Of a DNA stretch of 64,000 nucleotides, positions 25,201 through 37,221 are shown piece after piece. The notes beneath the pieces are model-generated. The model saw only the letters and a program-made list of their open reading frames with translations. It was not told where the DNA came from and ran no database searches. Within the stretch, counting starts at the first letter, position 1. Every line of letters begins with the position of its first letter. The translations under genes were made by a program, and so were the position numbers. The DNA lies in contig CM046851.1 of NCBI GenBank assembly GCA_025618425.1, positions 5,001,024 through 5,065,023 on the forward strand, in the 5' to 3' direction. The DNA is from Heliocidaris tuberculata. Lineage: Eukaryota > Echinodermata > Echinoidea > Camarodonta > Echinometridae.

Positions 25201-28200
25201 TCAAACTTTCATTACATTTTCTATCGTTATGAGCTTATGTTTCAGCTCGATTGCCATTACCACCCCTGCCACTCTTGACAGCTTACCGGGAGTTTCGGGC
25301 AGGACCGTGTCATAAAATCAAATACATTACCAGACAATTTCATCCCCATCAATGTCAATGACAGTGATCGAAACTAACTGTTAGAACACATAATTTCAAA
25401 ACTTAGTCGGAAAAATATCTAATATGACTCTAATGTGACATTAACATATTAACTAGGACCAGGTGGCTTGTCGAGATTAATTTACTTTTTCAAGCTCTGG
25501 TGTGAAGATTTCAGCAGTTCACAAGTTCCATGATTTTGATTTTATGTCTGAGTTAGAGTAGAATGTAACTTAGACCTATCGTAGATCTGCATTTCAATTT
25601 AGTTGATTGGGCCAAAATTCTTTGACAAATCGGTTATCTAAGTTAGATGTAGACATAGAGTCTAGATCTAGTTAAGCTACAGATCTGACAGTTAGACCTA
25701 ACAAGTTAGTCTGGAATAGATGTAGGCCTAGACCTCTGTTATCTAACTTACACAAAGGTCTAACTGTTATGTTAGATCTACTGAGGATTTTGGGGGGTTT
25801 ATTTTTTTGTAGGGCCTATATATTATTGGTTATTTATTTATATATATTGGGGGGGGGGGCGGGCATGCGAGGCCTAGCCAGTCATTGACGTAGGCCTAGG
25901 TCTTGTCTTGGCAAGTCCTAGAATCTACATAGATTAGATCTGATCTAGACTCCTACTCGGTGGTCTAAGTCTAGATCTTTTCTAGATCTAGATCTAGTCT
26001 ATAACGTACATGTAGATTTAATCGTAACAGTTAGACATAGTCCTAGACACTAGAGTCTAGGGTAAAGCACATTACTAGCCTAATGGAAGAAAGCCTGGTC
26101 AGTGATTGAATTATGAATGGGGGGGGGGGGGGGGGGGTCCTGGTCTAGTTAGTCTTTACTCTAGTTCTGCCCATTAAACTCATTGTAATGCTAAAATGAA
26201 TAAACCTCTATAGTGTTGTTAGCTTTTAGCCAATTAAACTAAAAGTTAAAGTTTGATTGAATTTGAAAACGAACTTTAAGAGAAGTCGGGACATGTATGT
26301 TTTGGTTTTGGGTTTTTTTTTTTTTTTTTTTTGTAGTTTTGTTTTGTTTGTTTTTGTTTTGTTTTTTTTACTTAGTGTAGTGTAGCAGGGAATGAAATCA
26401 AAATCAAATGGGCTAGTCATTTTCATTTTTAGGCAGGGCCAAAAACATTGTTGAAAGGTAATAAAGAGAATCACCATCAATTATCATTTCAATATTTTTT
26501 TTCTTTTTCAGATGGACATGAAATGAAGAATATGCAGACCTACCAAGTGTTTTGTTCTACATGTATCTACCCATCAACGCATGGCTGAACGTACTACTAC
26601 CACTAACTATTGGAGATGACGGATGAAATGCAATGTAAATCTGCTAAGATGCCACTTTATTTTCATTTCCCTTATTGCATGACAGGTATGGTAGTTCTAG
26701 ATCTAGAGCTCTAATCTTGGAAATCAATTAAAGTGGCAGCTCCATGGTTATTTCAATGGGAATGTTAAGATCCAGTTGAGGAGTTACAGATTTTAAAGAT
26801 GGAATGATAGATTGAGCTAATACTTATAGTATCAAGGATAGATGTATGTTATCCGAAGTATATAATAAATATAAGAGGGTTTTATGGGATCTAAAATGTG
26901 TTGACAAGTAAATACATTGTTATTTCCTTTGAGAGTGTTCTTCAACCCTTTTTGATAATACATGTACACAAACAATAGCAAGTAGAATATCAAATGAAAA
27001 AAAATTATGTACTTAAATTTATTTTGAAATATTTCTGAAGAAAGACATTACAATTTCAGATAGAATCTGTGAAAGGAATCTATGTCTTACTTGTATTCTC
27101 TTTGAGAATCAATGAGACCAGCATGAATGGAGTATAAATACTTATTATGTGATGTATGAACAATTTTATTTTTCCAGGATGATGCTTCTCTTCTTCAGTA
27201 ACAATAGATGCTGAAGGCATATATCCCACTTTGAGTAAAGGCAATTCAGAGAGGAAGAAAGAACTACCGACTTGCTGAAGTTAAGAGAGGTAGGCTCAGC
27301 TGTATGAATAAGTTTCTTTGTATACACTCCCACAACTGAGGTACTAAAGGATGTCCTTGATTCATTCACAAAGATAGATTTTGTAAAGGGGGGGGGGGGC
27401 ACAAATCTCAGAAGAATAAGAAAAAAAAAGGGGGGTTGTCAGATTTGTTGGGTCCAGTTTTCCTTCAAAATTCTCTGACAAGCAACAAAAAAAGAAAAGA
27501 AAAAAGAAAGAAGCTTATTATTTCGGGGGGGGGGGGGCACAATTCTAAAAAGAGAGGCCACAATGTACACTACTCTTTGAAAAGGGAGGAGGCCGGAAGT
27601 TACCCCCCCCCCCAAAAAAAAAAAAAAAAAAAAAAAAAACTGCCACTGTGTTCATTGATTTGCATATCATGTGATTTCAACGTGATTAATTCCATTCTTT
27701 TCTCATTTCATTCAACAGACATGCATGGAGTTCAACTTGACCTCTTCATCTTTGATGGCTGCTACAACAGATCAAATCCTTCGTATTCGTATTCCGGAGA
27801 GTCTGAAGTGTAACAAGCTCATTTAAGGGAAAAGGATACTGCATCTAAAGCTTTTCACATGTGGCACCTTCACCCGCCCCTCCACATGTCACTTTATAAA
27901 TTCTAATACAGCCAATTCTTTCATGTAGATGTATTTAGCTCATTAGGCCTATTGAGTTGAGGGTTTCCTTTTCGAGATGGCCTAGGGACATTGCCTGGCC
28001 CCTAATCATTAATGTTTATGAATTATGATAATAATGATAATAATAATGATAACAATAATAGAACAGTTCTTATATTGCGTATAATACCTTTGAAAAAGGT
28101 ATCAATGCACTGAGGAAAGGGTGAGAAAGAGAAACAAGTAGGAAACCTGCCGGAAATGTTATAATTTTATTAATCAATTGAATGAATATGTTTTTAGTGC

Positions 28201-29797
28201 AGATTTGAATTGCCATACTGTATTAGCTTGTCTTACATTACTGAAGTGATTGCCAGGCCCAATGAGGTAATGCTTTGATCCATTGTGCATCTCAACAAAT
28301 GTAAAAAAAAAAAAAAAAAAATTAATCCCATGAACTGATCTTATATCTGCTGATTGAAATTATCATTTTGGGAAAGTCTGTAATACTGTTTATATGATAT
28401 AAAACTAAATGTCAAAAACAATCAGTATTGAGAAATTGAAAAAAACAGGTTAGTTCATCTAGCTCTAGAGCCTTACATGTATGTAGAGAAAATTAACATA
28501 ACCATCTTTCATTTTCAAGTAAAATAATTATGCCCTTGGTATGTGTGGATCAAATTTCAACCAACAATCTTTAGGACTCTGAAATGTACATTAGTTGGTC
28601 ATCATTTCAATGCAGACTTTGTGGTTTTGGAGTTAGGGCACTAGTGTAGCTAGGGGGGGGGGGGCAGAGGGGCAGACTGCCACCTGACAACTCTTTGACG
28701 AAAAAAAAAAAAAGGTTATCGGGTTCATAAAAATTTCTCTGTTGTGGATTTAGGGAGGGAGGCAATCCCAGCCCGTGCCCCCCCCCCCTTTTTGAAAGAA
28801 CAGTATACATTGTGCCCCCTCCTTTAAAAAAAAAAAAAAATTTATTGTGCCCCCTTTTAGAACTTCTTTTGTTTGTCAGAGAATTATGGAGGAAAACTGG
28901 ACCCCATGAAATCATGAAATCAACCCCCCCCCCCCACTGAGCGACTTTTGGAGGGCTTGCAACAAGAAAAAAATACGTATCTCCCTTCAAGCAGTTTCCT
29001 AAAGTTGACAGACCTGCATTTGTGTGCCCCCCCCCTTAGAAAATCCTGCATACTGCACTGAGTTAGGGTAAATTTGTTATGAAAAATCCTGATGATTTCA
29101 TCAGGATTTTCAAGTATTCTATGTTGCATAAGTCATCATTTTATAAACTCCCCGTAGTATAACAGGAACCTATAATGTGTTCAAAAATTCCAAATAAATC
29201 AACAAATGCAATAAGATTTAAAGATGTAATACTTCCATGTAGCAGGTGAGGTCATTTGATTTTAATAATTCATTTATGATGAAAATGTACTTTTTGTTAG
29301 TAATATAAAGTATATGTTTGAAGTTTTCGTGTAGGGCATTATATGATTTATTTCTATAAAAGTTTAGAATAATACTTATAGGGCCCTTTCATATTAGTAG
29401 AACAAATACATTATAAATATACGTTGTGTTAAAAATAGTGGATGATGGAATACACAATTGAAAAAGTAATATAGATGCAAGAAAAAGATTCAAAAAACAT
29501 AAGGTAAAACAATCGGTTTGTGATCGAAGATAACATGTAGAGAAATAATCAAGCAGAAGGTGAGCAAATCTGTTTTAGATCGACTGGACATCATAATTGC
29601 AGATTTCATCACATAAACTGTAAACATGGTAAATTACATTATTGTGAAAAGCTATGCAATTAAAATTGGTTTTATGAACATTCAACTAGCAGTAATCCAA
29701 TAGTACATGTATTTCTTTTCTTTTTCTTTTTTTTCAATGAATCAAATCTAACTGCAGATAGAATGATGAAACAGGACGTGAGGGAGAAATAGAGTGT

Positions 29798-29838
<41 letters not shown>

Positions 29839-32800
29839 ATAGAGATAATGAGAGAGATAACTTGTGAGATGATATGATAATGAGAAAGGCAACGATGTGA
29901 GATAGTGAGAGAGAGATGGGAAGAAAAAATGGAAAAGAAAGTTTCCAATATTTCTGCCCCCCCCCTTGCCGCATGAGTTAGTGATTCTTTTTAAGGGGGG
30001 GGGGGGGGTAGAGAGAGAGAGAGAGAGCTGGTAAGTCTGGCCCTAGGGGTGGGGCCGGGAGTTCAATTCCAAGTTTGCTAAAGAAAAAAAAATCAACAAC
30101 AAAAAAGAAAAACAATTACATTTAAAAAAAAAAAATTACTGTCAGAAGTTCCCACATATGGATTCGTTTCTTGTGACACAGCTTAACCAAGTTTGACAGT
30201 TTGACCAAGTTTTCAACAGTGAATTAAGTACGGCACGTAGCTTCTCACTGTTTATCATTTCAATTGTATTGTTGATTATTATAATTAATCAAAAACGGAA
30301 GGCACTGATTGGCCAATACTGGTAAGTCGTCAAAATCCATATCATGAATACATTAACATACATGAATAAATTAAGTGTACTTGACCTCTCTCAATGCGCA
30401 TGCTCGGCGCTGACCCGCGTTTTTGTTTCTGTTGCATGAAGAGCATGTACGGATGTTGGGAGCATCTTAAGAAATGAATAATTCATAGTATGTTAATGGG
30501 GGCTTCGGGCGCGTTCAAATCGTGTTCAAATGTCTCTGACAAAATGGCGGAGCTTTAGGGGCCTGGCTTTGATCTCCTGGAGGCGCTGAACTTAATCGGT
30601 TCAGTGCTTCCAGGTTGTTGAAGTTTGCGTGCTCGTCGGCGGATTGCGGTGGGGGCGCTGACTTGGCGGATCGGTGGGACGTGGCGGGGGTTAGGTCTTT
30701 AGGAGTGAGCATGCGTGCTGGGTCGCGATAGGAGCGCTGTTTCAGATTGTAATGTATATTTTCTTTTTTTTACTAAGTTGAATAGTTTTAATATGTATAA
30801 ATTACTTATCTTGTCTGTGATTTTTTTCACCTTAGTACTTATATTTATATTTATATGTTTTTTAAAAATTGTAAACTCACACTGTTAGTCTTCGGACTTT
30901 TTGCTGAGTCTTTGTAATAAAACCGAAATTGAATTGAATTGAATTGAATTAGTCATTATAAGTTCTTGAACTTTATATCTTGATATACCGAATATATACA
31001 TGAACGAATTGGCAGAAGAACTTTTTTTGTTCGATATTGTAAAAAAAAAATTGACATCAGCACATAAAAGGAAATCAGCTTGCATAACAAAATTGAAACC
31101 ATTTTTTTTCCTGGCACCGTCAATCTTCTGCCTTAAAGATGAAGGAGTGGACTACAGACCATACATAGGTTTCGAAAATTTTAAGAACAAGATTCACCTC
31201 CCTAACTACAAAGGAGGATCCAATGCAATTGAATTTCCTGTGAATACACTGGTATCGTACGTTTTCGAAGCGCGTGAAGGGGCTTCTATAGGGATGTATT
31301 TGAAAGGATTCCAAACAACTGACAGGTGAGTCGTCATTTTAGTTAAGCACGATGCAAACGAGGCGTTATTCCATTACCGCTAATTACGCCAGCTGATTGT
31401 TTGATTCAAAAGAATCCAAGCCACAGTAAGCAGTGACCAATAGGCCCCTACAAATATTGACGGTTGCGCCAGGAGTTGTCACACAAATGTTCTGTATATG
31501 TATATATATGCACTCATGTTTGTTTAGATTGTTACGCCAGTTTTTAGTCGAAAGTCGATTTTCTGACAATAGGCCATCGCATCCTGCTTCTAGGGGATGT
31601 GTCTGTGGCTAAAGATTACGCCTGGACCTGTTCTTTGGATTTATATATGCCTGAATGTCCTTGAGTAGCAAATTGAAATAGCGCCTCGTGTGCACGGGGG
31701 GGGGGGGGGGGGGGGGGGGTGGTATTCTGAAAACGACGTTTTCTTTTATTTTAGTAAGACAATGTAAATTGTCATAACAAATCAAAATAATGACAAGTCT
31801 TTGCGCAAAAAAAAGGTGGCTGTGCTTGCGTAAAAGTTTAAAGAGACATCTGCGCATGCACCAAATGATAAGTGTTTATTGCGCACAATTTCAATTTGTT
31901 ATGACGATTAACATCGTTTTCCTAAACAAACACAAATAACATAGTCTTCGAAACACTCTTCAACTTTTGAAAATACATGTTGCAAAAATCAGTCTGAAAG
32001 GTGATAAGAAAACTTTGGGTTTTATTTCTCAGTTGTCTTAAAACTACTATCTGACTGTCATGACTATAGGGCTATCTTTCTTATATACTAAGCCAAATTA
32101 GTAAACAATAGGCTACTTTAAGAGCAAAGTGTCGACCATATGCCACCAGGAGTTTTTCAGTGGTAGGCCGATAAGGCGATAAGGCACAATAAAAACTTTT
32201 AAAAACCAAAAAGTTTGCATTCGAAGAAGTAAAGGCTTCATTATTTTCTAAACTGGTCTTAGAGGCAACTTCATGAACAAGACTTATATAACAAGAGGTC
32301 AAACGCGAATCCTTTAAATTGATGACATTCTGATTACCATGGTCGAACATATTTTTCACTCAATGATAAATTTTTAAACCTCTATTATTTTACAAATGAA
32401 AGGGCTACCCTGTCGAAGTACAAAGACAAATTAATGAAATAAATAAAAGCATACTTCAGATGAAATTGTCAATGCAATTGAAACATGTTCTACACCGTGT
32501 ACATACCAGCTCTAAAAAGGTTTGGAAGTTTTTACTGGCTCAGTCAACTCAAAATCCTTTGCTCATTCCGCCTCTGCAGGAGTGCCATATTGTACTTCGG
32601 AGAGGGTAAGGAGGTGGGGAAGCGAGACACAGTTATACATCGCCTTGTTGACACCATCGGGCAGTTCGATGCATTTCCTGTTGAGAGCAAGGACAGATGG
32701 ATGTGGGTAATGTTTACCAACAGCTACAGAAACAATGCCGAGCAGAGTGGCTTCAAATTACGAATAACCGAAATCAAACGTAAGATGACGTTAAAGAATC

Positions 32801-35800
32801 ATTAAAGCCCAACTCACACGGGGCGTCATTTGCTGACGCTATGACCTTGACCGTTAGTGACTGGTACGGTCTTTTAAGCGTCATGAAAGAGTGATATCTT
32901 TTGAACAGTGATTGCACAACAGACAGTGCAAACAATACTTTTAACCGGGTCCGCTCGCTCTTCATAAGAACCGCTATTCATAGAAAACCGCTATTCATTT
33001 AACACGCGCTATGAATACCGGTCCTTATGAATGGATGTCCTTATGAATAGCGAGGAAATTTGTCTATGGTTTGCTCGCTATTCAGATCTGAAGTACCGCT
33101 ATTCGTACAAACCCGCTATTCATTTAGTCACGCGTTATGGATAGCGGTCTTTATGAATAAGTGGTCCTTATGAATAGCGGTCCTTATGACTAGCAAGGTT
33201 ACCCCCTTTTAACAACTGGCGTATGGGTTAGTTACCTTCACAGGCTCGATTAGTGCAGGTACTGATGCAATCGAAATGACGTCTCGTGTTAGCCGGGCTT
33301 AAGCCTTTCGCTTAACCCTCGGGTAAACGTCGCGTTGGCCGAAATTAACACAAAAGATTTCAGGGATTTTCTGACCGGTATCTTTTTATGGAAAACAAAT
33401 AAAGGGACGGAGACAAAAAGGATAGTATGAATGAATGAATTCTGAATGAATGAATGAATGAATGGGTCGATGAATGAAAAATATTGAATAATGATTGAAA
33501 GAAAATCAGTCAAAATAATCTATTCATCCCTGTTCATAGATTTGAATCCCGATTTAAATTATGCATTGGTGGAAAAAAAAATCACCCAAATAACTGAATA
33601 AACACGAAAATACTTTCTACCTTATCTAGAGGTTTTTAATGAAATGAGATCAGACCTGGGATCAGAGGCGAGAGGATGGCAAGACTGGTGTAAATGGCCC
33701 GAGGTTTGAAAAAAATGACCGTACACAAAGAAAAGCAAAATATGATGAGAATGATAATGAACGAAACAGTTTAAAGATGAAAAATGCAATCAGTGGCGGA
33801 TCCAGGATTTTGTGACCGGGGCCCAATATTTACAAAATTTTCTGACAAGCAAAAAAAGAAAGAATCAAAGAAAGAAAGAAAAAAGGGTCATCAGCGTTTG
33901 GGGGTCTCTTTTTAAAGGTCCCCTGCAACCCAAATGCAAGTTGATTTCTGTTGATGTGCAGGGATGCATACAACTCATATTTTGTTATTCAAACATCTAA
34001 ATATGTTTCATAGATTTTAAAATATTTTTTGAAATCATTTTCTCAAACATGCTAAGCTCCACCCTTAAAAAAATGCTCCAAATCTCATTCCTGCAGTGAC
34101 ATCATCTGTCAATCATTTAGTGAGCTAAGGACAGACAGTGGTATGTAGCTTCGCCAGAGTTGACCATCTGTTCTAATAGACCATACAATGCCTACACAGT
34201 AGTTGCTATGTCAGACATGCTGTAGCATCACCAGGAAAAGAATGGTATTGAGGAGGTATTGTTTGAAAGCATGCAATTCTATTGTGAGCATGTGCTGAGC
34301 TGCAATGGGGGAAGTTACTTTCCACTGTCTATTGTAGAATGTTAGTGTAGCTGACTGATGATTGACAGATGATGTCATTGCAGGAATGAGATCTGGAGCT
34401 TTTTTTAGGGTGGAGCTTAGGAGGTTGGAAAAAATATTTTAAAAAACATTTAAAAATCTATGAAACATATATCTAGATGTTTGAATAACAGAATATTAGT
34501 TGTATGCATCCCTGCACATCAACAGCAATAAACTTGCATTTGGGTTGCATTTTGGCTGCAGGGGTCCTTTAACTAAAAAAATCTCTGACAAGCAAAAAAA
34601 AAAAAAAGGTCATCAGCATTTAGGGGTCCCTGAATGCAATGACATAATGTTTCAGCAATAGTCTAATACAGCAGATAGAGATAACCGTCCAAGTTGTGTG
34701 TGTGCGTGTGTGTGTGGGGTTGTGTTTTTTTGCGTGTTAAAAGAAAAAATATTAATATATTAAAAGAAAAACAAAAGGTGTGTATATGTGTATGCCGGTG
34801 TTCTGTCTCTTAGTAATAGGATTGCATGTATTTCGAATTTATTTGAAAATACAGAGTCCGGGAGAACAATGCAGTCACTTTCTAAAATTGTGTGTGAGGT
34901 GTAAATTAACAACTTTTCAATTTTTCGCAACTTTTAGTAAGACTTCATTCTTTCCCCGCCCCCCCCCCCCGTGCTTCAATTTTTTCCTTGATTGATAATA
35001 TGAAAACAGGAAATTTTCAAGTTTTCACCTGAAATGACACGCTTGGAGACACCACACTAAAATTCCCAGGGAATTGCGGTCAATGCGACGCGACTTTTAA
35101 TACGCGACTAGCTGTTTCATAAAAGCCTAAAATAATCACAATAACGTAGCCTACCATGAAATAAAACTCGTTGAGTCTCTTTCACCTTTTGATTTACTGA
35201 TTTTACTCAATGCTCTATGTTGGAATATAGGGCAGTGTGCAAAGACGCTGTCAGCTTATCAAGATGATATCTTTCTTTACATTAAAAATCCACTTTTTGT
35301 ATCAACTGATATCAAGGAAATTTGAATTATTCCTGTTTGGATTTTTTATTTTTTATCTTTTTTTGTTATTCCGCGCTGTACATCTTTTCATACCAGTAGA
35401 GTTGGAAAGTGTTTTGGATAAGTCTTTAAAATCTGATGAACGACGGATTTAAGTTTCGTCATAAATATTCTTTCCAAAAGTTTTTATATACTTTGTCGTT
35501 GAAAAATAGACATGAAATATAAGCAAATTGCTGAAGAAAAATAAGGCAAATGTTGTATGCGTGGTGATCTTCCATTAGCTGTTTTCGGAATATGGTCATC
35601 GGCATTTACTTCTTTCCTGTCCGATTTTCTTCACAGCCGAAATCATTCTGACACCAGAAAACCCATACAATTTCACCTTCAATGCCTCTAGGAGTAGAGT
35701 ACCAGACGGTTCTAAAGTCTTTTCTGCAACATGGAATGTTAGAGCACCACCTGGAACCAGCATTCGGATAAGTTTTCTACAACTTGAAATGGAGTAAGAG

Positions 35801-37190
35801 GTTTATAAGGACCATTTCTGATGGGAAAAGAGCGCCATTTGCCCAATCTTCCGCCGTACACGCGTAAACACACGCACGCGTACCCCCTCCCCCACACACA
35901 CCCACTCCCAAAATGCACTTTTAGGGACTTTTTAAATCGTTTTATTTTTTTAAGCAAGTCATGTTGCTGCTCGGAGGTTCTTGAGATTATTTGTCACGTG
36001 ACCAAAATTTATCTTACTCAAGCCTCCCTAAAGTTGGCCGGGACAATTAATAGGAATTTGAGATTGCTATTTATACGAACGATCGGGACCAAAATGATAA
36101 AGGCTCAAATTCCACTGCAGTCTGTCTCACAATCCAATCATAGTAAGGTACCTAAACGCACATGGAATAGTGTGTGGCGATGAGGGAGCACGGGCTAAGC
36201 GAACATTCTTAAGGTGGATCCAGGGGCGGCGCTACAGGGGGGGGGCAGAGGGGGCGACCGCCCCCTATGATTTTTCAGGTAGTGAAAAAAGAAAAAAAAA
36301 AGAAGAAAAAAGAAGAAAAGGAGGAAGAAAAGGGAAGAAAAGGGAAGAAAGAAGAAAGAGGAGTATTAAAAAGAGAGGTCTTAAACATATAACTCTATAT
36401 TACCCCTGTTATTTAATGGAGAAAAATATGACGTCATCTTTAGGTCGTCTTGCCTCTCCTATCAAAATACCCTGGCGCCGCCCCTGGGTGGATCTACTGA
36501 ATTTTAACAAACTCTGGGACAGAATGTAAGAAAAGTATTTCGTACATAGTTACAGATATCTAACGAAACAATTATATAAATGGAGTTTCGTTACAGTTCA
36601 TCTCACATTATCAGAATTAGCACCCTTCACCTTTAAACAATTTCGGAAATATTATCATGATTATAGTGATTGAAGTTCACCGTCCAGAAAAGGGTGGGTA
36701 CTCTCTGGCATGGCTGTCTTTTCTCCTTTACAATTATTATGCATTTGTTTTGGTTTTATATTTTTACCATACATTAGCCCTTGTATTTTATTATCTTGAG
36801 ACAAGGTATAAAATACAATATATATAAGGGTAACCCGAATGATCTTTCCAGAAGTCTATTGTTTTTTTTTTCGCAGCATTAATCTCGATTTCTTCATGGT
36901 CGGTGATGGTTGGACCTACCTGAGGTATGAACAGTACAGGTATGCTGTCTCTGCCGGGCGATGTCACAGAGACACCTCTGGTGCCCGCCCACTCGATGAC
37001 GTCATCATCAACCTCTCCCGCGTCTTCATCGGTTTCTATGGTTACGACTCCGGTGCTGACAGCGTCATTGTAGCTCAGTTGAGCGTTGCAGAAAAGGATG
37101 GTATAGGTGAGATGTTCAAATGCATTTACGTATGTGCGTGGGTGTGTGTGCGTGGGTGTGTGTGTGTGCGCTGTGATTTTAGGTATGGGA

Positions 37191-37221
<31 letters not shown>

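Larger units (their letters stand above)
24976..28560 (+). ncRNA. Candidate nested, spliced non-coding transcript (four exons)
   Basis: A housekeeping-like promoter motif set (CACTTCCG and AGGAAGTG ETS-type sites around TGACGTCA, 24976-25030) precedes a donor CCG|GTGAGT at 25053. Candidate exons follow: 26512-26685 (acceptor TTTCTTTTTCAG, donor GTATGG), 27178-27299 (acceptor TTTTTCCAG, donor GTAGGC) and from 27719 (acceptor TTCAACAG). All three frames contain stops; the longest ORF in the last exon is 31 codons from the ATG at 27721. The 3' end is unknown. It could instead be an alternative first-exon set of the host gene, or chance splice motifs. Confidence 0.3.
23424..31138 (+). other. Intron 2 (7.7 kb)
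   Basis: Donor GTAAAT and acceptor TGCCTTAAAG. 23640-24260 is pyrimidine-rich low-complexity DNA (CTCT words). 24.97-28.5 kb holds a candidate spliced non-coding transcript. 25560-26060 is rich in CTAGATCTA words. 27370-28930 holds poly-G/poly-C/poly-A tracts and an inverted pair of GGGTCCAGTTTTCC segments. 29800-29835 is (GA)n. 30540-30955 is a LINE 3' end. Bases 29060-29750 show nothing recognisable. Confidence 0.7.
32780..35636 (+). other. Intron 4
   Basis: GT-AG intron, phase 1. It holds GCTATTCAT repeat copy 3 (32946-33206), GAATGAAT words near 33428-33475, a TTAA-flanked inverted-repeat element (33914-34570) and a GT run near 34698. The rest is unannotated. Confidence 0.8.

Noticed and set aside
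28607..28990. 127-codon ORF on the minus strand
   Set aside because: Built on poly-G/poly-C and poly-A tracts of a dispersed repeat.
30040..30080. tRNA-like B box (GAGTTCAATTCC)
   Set aside because: No A box at the right distance and no stem pairing; a single motif match next to low-complexity DNA.
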